A stretch of 64,000 bases of DNA, from NCBI GenBank assembly GCA_943735955.1, contig CALSEQ010000033.1, positions 775,001 to 839,000 of the forward strand, read 5' to 3'. The DNA comes from Piscicola geometra (lineage: Eukaryota > Annelida > Clitellata > Hirudinida > Piscicolidae). Below the pieces are notes generated by a model. That model did not search any database. It was not told where the DNA came from and saw nothing but the letters and a program-made list of their open reading frames with translations. Positions 1 through 14,880 of this stretch are shown in pieces (positions within the stretch are counted from its first letter, which is position 1; each line of letters opens with the position of its first letter). The translations under genes and the position numbers were made by a program.

Positions 1-338
1 ATATGTAAAAATGCAAATATGCAATATATGCAAATATGCAATATATGCAAATATGCAATATATGTAAATATGCAATATATGTAAATATGCAATATATGTA
101 AATATGCAATATATGTAAATATGCAAATATGCAATATATGCAAATATGCAATATATGCAAATATGCAATATATGTAAATATGCAATATATGTAAATATGC
201 AATATATGTAAATATGCAATATATGTAAATATGCAATATATGTAAATATGCAATATATGTAAATATGCAATATATGTAAATATGCAATATATGTAAATAT
301 GCAGTATATGTAAATATGCAATATATGTAAATATGAAA

Positions 339-349
339 TAAATGTAAAT
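339..349 (-). other. Exact match to the budding-yeast ARS core consensus, by sequence only
   Basis: The GAAATAAATG variant gives TAAATGTAAAT on the + strand, whose complement ATTTACATTTA fits WTTTAYRTTTW at all 11 positions. The ordinary unit gives ATTTACATATA, which fits 10 of 11. Every AATAAATGTAAAT unit in the window has the same match, for example near 7571, 7758, 8318 and 26290. This is a motif match in AT-rich DNA, with no evidence of origin function. Confidence 0.3.
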
Positions 350-1138
350 ATGCAATATATGTAAATATGCAATATATGTAAATATGCAATATATGTAAAT
401 ATGCAATATATGTAAATATTCAATATATGTAAATACGCAGTATATGTAAATATGCAATATATGTAAATATGCAATATATGTAAATATGCAATATATGTAA
501 ATATGCAATATATGTAAATATGCAATATATGTAAATATGCAATATATGTAAATATGCAATATATGTAAAAATGCAATATATGTAAGTATGCAATATATGT
601 AAATATGCAATATATGTGAATATGCAAATATGCAATATATGCAAATATGCAATATATGCAAATATGCAATATATGTAAATATGCAATATATGTAAATATG
701 CAATATATGTAAATATGCAATATATGTAAATATGCAATATATGTAAATATGCAATATATGTAAATATGCAAATATGCAATATATGCAAATATGCAATATA
801 TGCAAATATGCAATATATGTAAATATGCAATATATGTAAATATGCAATATATGTAATTATGCAATATATGTAAATATGCAATATATGTAAATGTGCAATA
901 TATGTAAGTATGCAATATATGTAAATATGCAATATATGTAAATATGCAATATATGTAAATATGCAATATATGTAAATATGCAATATATGTGAATATGCAA
1001 ATATGCAATATATGCAAATATGCAATATATGCAAATATGCAATATATGTAAATATGCAATATATGTAAATATGCAATATATGTAAATATGCAATATATGT
1101 AAATATGCAATATATGTAAATATGCAATATATGTAAAT

Positions 1139-1183
1139 ATGCAAATATGCAATATATGCAAATATGCAATATATGCAAACATG
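1139..1183 (+). repeat. Typical C-block: lone 8-mer followed by two C-type units
   Basis: After a normal T-type unit the sequence has an extra AAATATGC half-unit, then two units whose 9-mer ends in C (AATATATGC) instead of T, and then returns to T-type. In this copy one AAAT is AAAC. The same composite recurs through the whole window; in the first 10 kb I counted about thirty, for example near 11, 121, 622, 770, 994, 1693, 2242, 2352, 3178, 4034, 4346, 4493 and 4824. Each C-type unit and each 8-mer junction contains the octamer ATGCAAAT. Confidence 0.9.
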
Positions 1184-1916
1184 CAATATATGTAAATATG
1201 CAATATATGTAAATATGCAATATATGTAAATATGCAATTTATGTAAATATGCAATATATGTAAATATGCAATATATGTAAATATGCAATATATGTTAATA
1301 TGCAATATATGTAAATATGCAATATATGTAAATATGCAATATATGTAAATATGCAATATATGTAAATATGCAATATATGTAAATATGCAATATATGTAAA
1401 TATGCAATATATGTAAATATGCAATATATGTAAATATGCAATATATGTAAATATGCAATATATGTAAATATGCAATATATGTAAATATGCAACATATGTA
1501 AATATGCAATATATGTAAATATGCAATATATGTAAATATGCAGTATATGTAAATATGCAATATATGTAAATATGCAATATAGGTAAATATGCAATATATG
1601 TAAATATGCAATATATGTAAATATGCAATATATGTAAATATGCAATATATGTAAATATGCAATATATGTAAATATGTAATATATGTAAATATGCAAATAT
1701 GCAATATATGCAATTATGCAATATATGCAAATATGCAATATATGTAAATATGCAATATATGTAAATATGCAATATATGTAAACATGCAATATATGTAAAT
1801 ATGCAATATATGTAAATATGCAATATATGTAAATATGCAATATATGTAAATATGCAATATATGTAAATATGCAATATATGTAAATATGCAATATATGTAA
1901 ATATGCAATATATGTG

Positions 1917-1955
1917 AATATGCAAATATGCAATATATGCAAATATGCAATATAT
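1917..1955 (+). repeat. Short C-block: 8-mer with one C-type unit
   Basis: The lone 8-mer is followed by a single C-type unit before T-type units resume. A second short block lies near 2032. These are the low end of the copy-number range of C-type units. Confidence 0.8.
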
Positions 1956-2450
1956 GTAAATATGCAATATATGTAAATATGCAATATATGTAAATATGCA
2001 ATATATGTAAATATGCAATATATGTAAATATGCAAATATGCAATATATGCAAATATGCAATATATGTAAATATGCAATATATGTAAATATGCAATATATG
2101 TAATTATGCAATATATGTAAATATGCAATATATGTAAATGTGCAATATATGTAAGTATGCAATATATGTAAATATGCAATATATGTAAATATGCAATATA
2201 TGTAAATATGCAATATATGTAAATATGCAATATATGTGAATATGCAAATATGCAATATATGCAAATATGCAATATATGTAAATATGCAATATATGTAAAT
2301 ATGCAATATATGTAAATATGCAATATATGTAAATATGCAATATATGTAAATATGCAAATATGCAATATATGCAAATATGCAATATATGCAAATATGCAAT
2401 ATATGTAAATATGCAATATATGTAAATATGCAATATATGTAAATATGCAA

Positions 2451-4116
2451 TTTATGTAAATATGCAATATATGTAAATATGCAATATATGTAAATATGCA
2501 ATATATGTAAATATGCAATATATGTAAATATGCAATATATGTAAATATGCAATATATGTAAATATGCAATATATGTAAATATGCAATATATGTAAATATG
2601 CAATATATGTAAATATGCAATATATGTAAATATGCAATATATGTAAATATGCAATATATGTAAATATGCAATATATGTAAATATGCAATATATGTAAATA
2701 TGCAATATATGTAAATATTCAATATATGTAAATATGCAATATATGTAAATATGCAATATATGTAAATATGCAATATATGTAAATATGCAATATATGTAAA
2801 TATGCAATATATGTAAATATGCAATATATGTAAATATGCAATATATGTAAATATGCAATATATGTAAATATGCAATATATGTAAATATGCAATATATGTA
2901 AATATGCAATATATGTAAATATGCAATATATGTAAATATGCAATATATGTAAATATGCAATATATGTAAATATGCAATATATGTAAATATGCAACATATG
3001 TAAATATGCAATATATGTAAATATGCAATATATGTAAATATGCAGTATATGTAAATATGCAATATATGTAAATATGCAATATAGGTAAATATGCAATATA
3101 TGTAAATATGCAATATATGTAAATATGCAATATATGTAAATATGCAATATATGTAAATATGCAATATATGTAAATATGCAAATATGCAATATATGCAATT
3201 ATGCAATATATGCAAATATGCAATATATGTAAATATGCAATATATGTAAATATGCAATATATGTAAATATGCAATTTATGTAAATATGCAATATATGTAA
3301 ATATGCAATATATGTAAATATGCAATATATGTAAATATGCAATATATGTAAATATGCAATATATGTAAATATGCAATATATGTAAATATGCAATATATGT
3401 AAATATGCAATATATGTAAATATGCAATATATGTAAATATGCAATATATGTAAATATGCAATATATGTAAATATGCAATATATGTAAATATGCAATATAT
3501 GTAAATATGCAATATATGTAAATATGCAATATATGTAAATATTCAATATATGTAAATATGCAATATATGTAAATATGCAATATATGTAAATATGCAATAT
3601 ATGTAAATATGCAATATATGTAAATATGCAATATATGTAAATATGCAATATATGTAAATATGCAATATATGTAAATATGCAATATATGTAAATATGCAAT
3701 ATATGTAAATATGCAATATATGTAAATATGCAATATATGTAAATATGCAATATATGTAAATATGCAATATATGTAAATATGCAATATATGTAAATATGCA
3801 ATATATGTAAATATGCAATATATGTAAATATGCAACATATGTAAATATGCAATATATGTAAATATGCAATATATGTAAATATGCAGTATATGTAAATATG
3901 CAATATATGTAAATATGCAATATAGGTAAATATGCAATATATGTAAATATGCAATATATGTAAATATGCAATATATGTAAATATGCAATATATGTAAATA
4001 TGCAATATATGTAAATATGCAATATATGTAAATATGCAAATATGCAATATATGCAATTATGCAATATATGCAAATATGCAATATATGTAAATATGCAATA
4101 TATGTAAATATGCAAT
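2451..4116 (+). repeat. Tandem duplication of about 0.82-0.84 kb
   Basis: AATTTATG at 2449 and 3273 and TTCAATATATG at 2718 and 3542 are each 824 bp apart. CAACATATG at about 2992 and 3833 and CAGTATATG at 3043 and 3884 are 841 bp apart. The copies therefore differ by exactly one 17-bp unit, gained or lost between the TTC mark and the CAACATATG mark. A related set at 1491 and 1541 lies 1,502 bp upstream of the first copy. Confidence 0.85.
3545..3833 (+). repeat. Long run of unmutated consensus units
   Basis: About 17 consecutive T-type units read as exact consensus, with no substitution until the CAACATATG variant. A similar clean run spans 2451-2717. Such runs always lie in T-type stretches between C-blocks, consistent with recent local amplification of single units. 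Confidence 0.8.
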
Positions 4117-4924
4117 ATATGTAAACATGCAATATATGTAAATATGCAATATATGTAAATATGCAATATATGCAAATATGCAATATATGTAAATATGCAA
4201 TATATGTAAATATGCAATATATGTAAATATGCAATATATGTAAATGTGCAATATATGTAAGTATGCAATATATGTAAATATGCAATATATGTAAATATGC
4301 AATATATGTAAATATGCAATATATGTAAATATGCAATATATGTAAATATGCAAATATGCAATATATGCAAATATGCAATATATGCAAATATGCAATATAT
4401 GTAAATATGCAATATATGTAAATATGCAATATATGTAAATATGCAATATATGTAAATATGCAATATATGTAAATATGCAATATATGTAAATATGCAAATA
4501 TGCAATATATGCAAATATGCAATATATGCAAATATGCAATATATGTAAATATGCAATATATGTAAATATGCAATATATGTAAATATGCAGTATATGTAAA
4601 TATGCAATATATGTAAATATGCAATATACGTGAATATGCAATATATGTAAATATGCAATATATGTAAATATGCAATATATACAAATATGCAATATATGTA
4701 AATATGCAATACATGTAAATATGCAATATATGTAAATATGCAATATATGTAAATATGCAATATATGTAAATATGCAATATATGTGAATATGCAATATATG
4801 TAAATATGCAATATATGTAAATATGCAAATATGCAATATATGCAAATATGCAATATATGCAAATATGCAATATATGTAAATATGCAATATATGTAAATAT
4901 GCAATATATGTAAATATGCAATCG

Positions 4925-6070
4925 ATGTAAATATGCAATATATGTAAATATGCAATATATGTAAATATGCAATATATGTAAATATGCAATATATGTAAAT
5001 ATGCAATCGATGTAAATATGCAATATATGTAAATATGCAATATATGTAAATATGCAATATATGTAAATATGCAATATATGTAAATATGCAGTATATGTAA
5101 ATATGCATTATATGTAAATATGAAATAAATGTAAATATGCAATATATGTAAATATGCAATATATGTAAATATGCAATATATGTAAATATGCAATATATGT
5201 AAATATTCAATATATGTAAATATGCAATATATGTAAATATGCAATATATGTAAATATGCAATATATGTAAATATGCAATATATGTAAATATGCAATATAT
5301 GTAAATATGCAATATATGTAAATATGCAATATATGTAAATATGCAATATATGTAAATATGCAATATATGTAAGTATGCAATATATGTAAATATGCAATAT
5401 ATGTAAATATGCAATATATGTAAATATGCAATATATGTAAATATGCAATATAGGTAAATATGCAATATATGTAAATATGCAATATATGTAAGTATGCAAT
5501 ATATGTAAATATGCAATATATGTAAATATGCAATATATGTAAATATGCAATATATGTAAATATGCAATATATGTAAATATGCAATATATGTAAATATGCA
5601 ATATATGTAAATATGCAATATATGTAAATATGCAATATATGTAAATATGCAATATATGTAAATATGCAATATATGTAAAAATGCAATATATGTAACTATG
5701 CAATATATGTAAATATGCAAATATGCAATATATGCAAATATGCAATATATGCAAATATGCAATATATGCAAATATGCAATATATGCAAATATGCAATATA
5801 TGCAAATATGCAATATATGTAAATATGCAATATATGTGAATATGCAATATATGTAAATATGCAATATATGTAAATGTGCAATATATGTAAGTATGCAATA
5901 TATGTAAGTATGCAATATATGTAAATATGCAATATATGTAAATATGCAATATATGTAAATATGCAATATATGTAAATATGCAAATATGCAATATATGCAA
6001 ATATGCAATATATGCAAATATGCAATATATGTAAATATGCAATATATGTAAATATGCAATATATGTAAAT
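4925..6070 (+). repeat. Dispersed module copy a (matches 15.7-16.8 kb)
   Basis: From the ATCGATG mark near 5008 this stretch matches 15.79 kb onward at an offset of 10,787 bp, including a GAAATAAATG variant, a TTCAATATATG mark and a GTAACTATGC mark. To the right of about 5.72 kb the offset becomes 10,770 bp, one unit less, and the match continues to about 6.07 kb. This copy has the C-block with five C-type units. Confidence 0.75.
5711..5820 (+). repeat. Expanded C-block: 8-mer with five C-type units
   Basis: A lone 8-mer is followed by five consecutive C-type units, against the usual two. The next block on the right, near 5980, has the normal two. The expansion is local and looks like slippage confined to the C-type stretch. 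Confidence 0.85.
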
Positions 6071-7353
6071 ATGCAATATATGTAAATATTCAATATATGT
6101 AAATATGCAATATATGTAAATATGCAAATATGCAATATATGCAAATATGCAATATATGTAAATATTCAATATATGTAAATATGCAATATATTTAAATATG
6201 CAATATATGTAAATATGCAATATATGTAAATATGCAATATATGTAAATATGCAATATATGTAAATATGCAATATATGTAAATATGCAATATATGTAAATA
6301 TGCAATATATGTAAATATGCAATATATGTAAGTATGCAATATATGTAAATATGCAATATATGTAAATATGCAATATATGTAAATATGCAATATATGTAAA
6401 TATGCAATATAGTTAAAGATGCAATATATGTAAATATGCAATATATGTAAGTATGCAATATATGTAAATATGCAATATATGTAAATATGCAATATATGTA
6501 AATATGCAATATATGTAAATATGCAATATATGTAAATATGCAATATATGTAAATATGCAATATATGTAAATATGCAATATATGTAAATATGCAATATATG
6601 TAAATATGCAATATATGTAAAAATGCAATATATGTAACTATGCAATATATGTAAATATGCAAATATGCAATATATGCAAATATGCAATATATGCAAATAT
6701 GCAATATATGCAAATATGCAATATATGCAAATATGCAATATATGTAAATATGCAATATATGTAAATATGCAATATATGTAAATATGCAATATATGTAAAT
6801 GTGCAATATATGTAAGTATGCAATATATGTAAATATGCAATATATGTAAATATGCAATATATGTAAATATGCAATATATGTAAATATGCAATATATGTAA
6901 ATATGCAAATATGCAATATATGCAAATATGCAATATATGCAAATATGCAATATATGCAAATATGCAATATATGTAAATATGCAATATATGTAAATATGCA
7001 ATATATGTAAATATGCAATATATGTAAATATGCAATATATGTAAATATGCAATATATGTAAATATGCAATATATGTAAATATGCAATATATGTAAATATG
7101 CAGTATATGTAAATATGCAATATATGTAAATATGCAATATACGTGAATATGCAATATATGTAAATATGCAATATATGTAAATATGCAATATATACAAATA
7201 TGCAATATATGTGAATATGCAATACATGTAAATATGCAATATATGTAAATATGCAATATATGTAAATATGCAATATATGTAAATATGCAATATATGTAAA
7301 TATGCAATATATGTAAATATGCAATATATGTAAATATGCAATATATGTAAATA

Positions 7354-8847
7354 TGCAAATATGCAATATATGCAAATATGCAATATATGCAAATATGCAA
7401 TATATTTAAATATGCAATATATGTAAATATGCAATATATGTAAATATGCAATCGATGTAAATATGCAATATATGTAAATATGCAATATATGTAAATATGC
7501 AATATATGTAAATATGCAATATATGTAAATATGCAGTATATGTGAATATGCAATATATGTAAATATGAAATAAATGTAAATATGCAATATATGTAAATAT
7601 GCAATATATGTAAATATGCAATATATGTAAATATGCAATATATGTAAATATTCAATATATGTAAATATGCAATATATGTAAATATGCAATATATGTAAAT
7701 ATGCAATATATGTAAATATGCAATATATGTAAATATGCAATATATGTAAATATGAAATAAATGTAAATATGCAATATATGTAAATATGCAATATATGTAA
7801 ATATGCAATATATGTAAATATGCAAATATGCAATATATGCAAATATGCAATATATGCAAATATGCAATATATGTAAATATGCAATATATGTAAATATGAA
7901 ATAAATGTAAATATGCAATATATGTAAATATGCAATATATGTAAATATGCAATATATGTAAATATGCAATATATGTAAATATGCAATATATGTAAATATG
8001 CAATATATGTAAATATGCAATATATGTAAATATGCAATATATGTAAATATGCAACATATGTAAATATGCAATATATGTAAATATGCAATATATGTAAATA
8101 TGCAAATATGCAATATATGCAAATATGCAATATATGCAAATATGCAATATATTTAAATATGCAATATATGTAAATATGCAATATATGTAAATATGCAATC
8201 GATGTAAATATGCAATATATGTAAATATGCAATATATGTAAATATGCAATATATGTAAATATGCAATATATGTAAATATGCAGTATATGTGAATATGCAA
8301 TATATGTAAATATGAAATAAATGTAAATATGCAATATATGTAAATATGCAATATATGTAAATATGCAATATATGTAAATATGCAATATATGTAAATATTC
8401 AATATATGTAAATATGCAATATATGTAAATATGCAATATATGTAAATATGCAATATATGTAAATATGCAATATATGTAAATATGCAATATATGTAAATAT
8501 GAAATAAATGTAAATATGCAATATATGTAAATATGCAATATATGTAAATATGCAATATATGTAAATATGCAAATATGCAATATATGCAAATATGCAATAT
8601 ATGCAAATATGCAATATATGTAAATATGCAATATATGTAAATATGAAATAAATGTAAATATGCAATATATGTAAATATGCAATATATGTAAATATGCAAT
8701 ATATGTAAATATGCAATATATGTAAATATGCAATATATGTAAATATGCAATATATGTAAATATGCAATATATGTAAATATGCAATATATGTAAATATGCA
8801 ACATATGTAAATATGCAATATATGTAAATATGCAATATATGTAAATA
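7354..8847 (+). repeat. 747-bp tandem duplication (7354-8100 and 8101-8847)
   Basis: Ordered private variants repeat at exactly 747 bp: a TATATTTAAA unit (7401, 8148), ATCGATG, CAGTATATGTGAA (7534, 8281), three GAAATAAATG units (7567, 7754 and 7898 against 8314, 8501 and 8645), TTCAATATATG (7651, 8398) and CAACATATG (8051, 8798). I saw no difference between the copies. 747 equals 43 seventeen-mers plus two 8-mers, and two C-blocks (about 7354 and 7811) lie in each copy. Confidence 0.92.
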
Positions 8848-9479
8848 TGCAGTATATGTAAATATGCAATATATGTAAATATTCAATATAGGTAAATATG
8901 CAATATATGTAAATATGCAATATATGTAAATATGCAATATATGTAAATATGCAATATATGTAAATATGCAATATATGTAAATATGCAAATATGCAATATA
9001 TGCAATTATGCAATATATGCAAATATGCAATATATGTAAATATGCAATATATGTAAATATGCAATATATGTAAACATGCAATATATGTAAATATGCAATA
9101 TATGTAAATATGCAATATATGCAAATGTGCAATATATGTAAATATGCAATATATGTAAATATGCAATATATGTAAATATGCAATATATGTAAATGTGCAA
9201 TATATGTAAGTATGCAATATATGTAAATATGCAATATATGTAAATATGCAATATATGTAAATATGCAATATATGTAAATATGCAATATATGTAAATATGC
9301 AATATATGTAAATATGCAATATATGTAAATATGCAAATATGCAATATATGCAAATATGCAATATATGCAAATATGCAATATATGCAAATATGCAATATAT
9401 GTAAATATGCAATATATGTAAATATGCAATATATGTAAATATGCAATATATGTAAATATGCAATATATGTAAATATGCA

Positions 9480-12400
9480 ATATATGTAAATAGGCAAATA
9501 TGCAATATATGCAAATATGCAATATATGCAAATATGCAATATATGTAAATATGCAATATATGTAAATATGCAATATATGTAAATATGCAGTATATGTAAA
9601 TATGCAATATATGTAAATATGCAATATACGTGAATATGCAATATATGTAAATATGCAATATATGTAAATATGCAATATATACAAATATGCAATATATGTA
9701 AATATGCAATACATGTAAATATGCAATATATGTAAATATGCAATATATGTAAATATGCAATATATGTAAATATGCAATATATGTAAATATGCAATTTATG
9801 TGAATATGCAATTTATGTAAATATGCAATATATGTAAATATGCAAATATGCAATATATGCAAATATGCAATATATGCAAATATGCAATATATGTAAATAT
9901 GCAATATATGTAAATATGCAATATATGTAAATATGCAATATATGTAAATATGCAATATATGTAAATATGCAATATATGTAAATATGCAATATATTTAAAT
10001 ATGCAATATATGTAAATATGCAATATATGTAAATATGCAACATATGTAAATATGCAATATATGTAAATATGCAATATATGTAAATATGCAGTATATGTAA
10101 ATATGCAATATATGTAAATATGCAATATAGGTAAATATGCAATATATGTAAATATGCAATATATGTAAATATGCAATATATGTAAATATGCAATATATGT
10201 AAATATGCAATATATGTAAATATGCAAATATGCAATATATGCAATTATGCAATATATGCAAATATGCAATATATGTAAATATGCAATATATGTAAATATG
10301 CAATATATGTAAACATGCAATATATGTAAATATGCAATATATGTAAATATGCAATATATGCAAATATGCAATATATGTAAATATGCAATATATGTAAATA
10401 TGCAATATATGTAAATATGCAATATATGTAAATGTGCAATATATGTAAGTATGCAATATATGTAAATATGCAATATATGTAAATATGCAATATATGTAAA
10501 TATGCAATATATGTAAATATGCAATATATGTAAATATGCAAATATGCAATATATGCAAATATGCAATATATGCAAATATGCAATATATGTAAATATGCAA
10601 TATATGTAAATATGCAATATATGTAAATATGCAATATATGTAAATATGCAATATATGTAAATATGCAATATATGTAAATATGCAAATATGCAATATATGC
10701 AAATATGCAATATATGCAAATATGCAATATATGTAAATATGCAATATATGTAAATATGCAATATATGTAAATATGCAATATATGTAAATATGCAATATAT
10801 GTAAATATGCAATATATGTAAATATGCAAATATGCAATATATGCAAATATGCAATATATGCAAATATGCAATATATGTAAATATGCAATATATGTAAATA
10901 TGCAATATATGTAAATATGCAGTATATGTAAATATGCAATATATGTAAATATGCAATATACGTGAATATGCAATATATGTAAATATGCAATATATGTAAA
11001 TATGCAATATATACAAATATGCAATATATGTAAATATGCAATACATGTAAATATGCAATATATGTAAATATGCAATATATGTAAATATGCAATATATGTA
11101 AATATGCAATATATGTAAATATGCAATTTATGTGAATATGCAATATATGTAACTATGCAATATATGTAAATATGCAAATATGCAATATATGCAAATATGC
11201 AATATATGCAAATATGCAATATATGTAAATATGCAATATATGTAAATATGCAATATATGTAAATATGCAATATATGTAAATATGCAATATATGTAAATAT
11301 GCAATATATGTAAATATGCAATATAGTTAAATATGCAATATATGTAAATATGCAATATATGTAAATATGCAACATATGTAAATATGCAATATATGTAAAT
11401 ATGCAATATATGTAAATATGCAGTATATGTAAATATGCAATATATGTAAATATGCAATATAGGTAAATATGCAATATATGTAAATATGCAATATATGTAA
11501 ATATGCAATATATTTTAATATGCAATATATGTAAATATGCAATATATGTAAATATGCAAATATGCAATATATGCAATTATGCAATATATGCAAATATGCA
11601 ATATATGTAAATATGCAATATATGTAAATATGCAATATATGTAAACATGCAATATATGTAAATATGCAATATATGTAAATATGCAATATATGCAAATATG
11701 CAATATATGTAAATATGCAATATATGTAAATATGCAATATATGTAAATATGCAATATATGTAAATGTGCAATATATGTAAGTATGCAATATATGTAAATA
11801 TGCAATATATGTAAATATGCAATATATGTAAATATGCAATATATGTAAATATGCAATATATGTAAATATGCAAATATGCAATATATGCAAATATGCAATA
11901 TATGCAAATATGCAATATATGTAAATATGCAATATATGTAAATATGCAATATATGTAAATATGCAATATATGTAAATATGCAATATATGTAAATATGCAA
12001 TATATGTAAATATGCAATATATGTAAATATGCAATATATGTAAATATGCAATATATGTAAATATGCAATACATGTAAATATGCAATATATGTAAATATGC
12101 AATATATGTAAATATGCAATATATGTAAAAATGCAATATATGTAACTATGCAATATATGTAAATATGCAAATATGCAATATATGCAAATATGCAATATAT
12201 GCAAATATGCAATATATGCAAATATGCAATATATGCAAATATGCAATATATGCAAATATGCAATATATGCAAATATGCAATATATGTAAATATGCAATAT
12301 ATGTAAATATGCAATATATGTAAATATGCAGTATATGTAAATATGCAATATATGTAAATATGCAATATACGTGAATATGCAATATATGTAAATATGCAAT

Positions 12401-14880
12401 ATATGTAAATATGCAATATATGTAAATATGCAATATATGTAAATATGCAATACATGTAAATATGCAATATATGTAAATATGCAATATATGTAAATATGCA
12501 ATATATGTAAATATGCAATATATGTAAATATGCAATTTATGTGAATATGCAATATATGTAACTATGCAATATATGTAAATATGCAAATATGCAATATATG
12601 CAAATATGCAATATATGCAAATATGCAATATATGTAAATATGCAATATATGTAAATATGCAGTATATGTAAATATGCAATATATGTAAATATGCAATATA
12701 TGTAAATATGCAATATATGTAAATATGCAATATAGTTAAATATGCAATATATGTAAATATGCAATATATGTAAATATGCAACATATGTAAATATGCAATA
12801 TATGTAAATATGCAATATATGTAAATATGCAGTATATGTAAATATGCAATATATGTAAATATGCAATATAGGTAAATATGCAATATATGTAAATATGCAA
12901 TATATGTAAATATGCAATATATTTTAATATGCAATATATGTAAATATGCAATATATGTAAATATGCAAATATGCAATATATGCAATTATGCAATATATGC
13001 AAATATGCAATATATGTAAATATGCAATATATGTAAATATGCAATATATGTAAACATGCAATATATGTAAATATGCAATATATGTAAATATGCAATATAT
13101 GCAAATATGCAATATATGTAAATATGCAATATATGTAAATATGCAATATATGTAAATATGCAATATATGTAAATGTGCAATATATGTAAGTATGCAATAT
13201 ATGTAAATATGCAATATATGTAAATATGCAATATATGTAAATATGCAATATATGTAAATATGCAATATATGTAAATATGCAAATATGCAATATATGCAAA
13301 TATGCAATATATGCAAATATGCAATATATGTAAATATGCAATATATGTAAATATGCAATATATGTAAATATGCAATATATGTAAATATGCAATATATGTA
13401 AATATGCAATATATGTAAATATGCAATATATGTAAATATGCAATATATGTAAATATGCAGTATATGTAAATATGCAATATATGTAAATATGCAATATATG
13501 TAAATATGCAATATATGTAAATATGCAATATATGTAAATATGCAAATATGCAATATATGCAATTATGCAATATATGCAAATATGCAATATATGTAAATAT
13601 GCAATATATGTAAATATGCAATATATGTAAACATGCAATATATGTAAATATGCAATATATGTAAATATGCAATATATGCAAATATGCAATATATGTAAAT
13701 ATGCAATATATGTAAATATGCAATATATGTAAATATGCAATATATGTAAATGTGCAATATATGTAAGTATGCAATATATGTAAATATGCAATATATGTAA
13801 ATATGCAATATATGTAAATATGCAATATATGTAAATATGCAATATATGTGAATATGCAAATATGCAATATATGCAAATATGCAATATATGCAAATATGCA
13901 ATATATGTAAATATGCAATATATGTAAATATGCAATATATGTAAATATGCAATATATGTAAATATGCAATATATGTAAATATGCAATATATGTAAATATG
14001 CAAATATGCAATATATGCAAATATGCAATATATGCAAATATGCAATATATGTAAATATGCAATATATGTAAATATGCAATATATGTAAATATGCAATATA
14101 TGTAAATATGCAATATATGTAAATATAAAATATATGTAAATATGCAAATATGCAATATATGCAAATATGCAATATATGCAAATATGCAATATATGTAAAT
14201 ATGCAATATATGTAAATATGCAGTATATGTAAATATGCAATATATGTAAATATGCAATATACGTGAATATGCAATATATGTAAATATGCAATATATGTAA
14301 ATATGCAATATATACAAATATGCAATATATGTAAATATGCAATACATGTAAATATGCAATATATGTAAATATGCAATATATGTAAATATGCAATATATGT
14401 AAATATGCAATATATGTAAATATGCAATTTATGTGAATATGCAATATATGTAACTATGCAATATATGTAAATATGCAAATATGCAATATATGCAAATATG
14501 CAATATATGCAAATATGCAATATATGTAAATATGCAATATATGTAAATATGCAATATATGTAAATATGCAATATATGTCAATATGCAATATATGTAAATA
14601 TGCAATATATGTAAATATGCAATATAGTTAAATATGCAATATATGTAAATATGCAATATATGTAAATATGCAACATATGTAAATATGCAATATATGTAAA
14701 TATGCAATATATGTAAATATGCAGTATATGTAAATATGCAATATATGTAAATATGCAATATAGGTAAATATGCAATATATGTAAATATGCAATATATGTA
14801 AATATGCAATATATTTTAATATGCAATATATGTAAATATGCAATATATGTAAATATGCAAATATGCAATATATGCAATTA
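9480..14880 (+). repeat. Four consecutive modules with spacings 1332, 1409 and 1892 bp
   Basis: ATACGTGAAT occurs at 9628, 10960, 12369 and 14261, and ATAGGTAAAT at about 10129, 11461, 12870 and 14762, with the same three spacings for both marks. The last three modules also share a rare TATTTTAATATG variant (11511, 12920, 14812) and a GTAACTATGC mark. The spacings equal 76 units plus five 8-mers, 81 plus four, and 108 plus seven, so modules grew or shrank by whole half-unit-phased steps. Confidence 0.85.
12163..12290 (+). repeat. Longest C-block noted: 8-mer with six C-type units
   Basis: Here the lone 8-mer precedes six C-type units, the most I saw in one block. It sits just after a GTAACTATGC variant, as does the five-unit block near 5711, so the two expanded blocks occupy the same place in related modules. 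Confidence 0.82.

Noticed and set aside
1295..5074. Minus-strand open frame of 1,259 codons with a 17-residue repeat
   Set aside because: It is an automatic result of a stop-free 17-bp unit read in three phases. All three minus frames carry the same cycle, there is no unique N-terminus, and nonsense variants end it at random. No signal peptide, domain or codon-position bias is visible.
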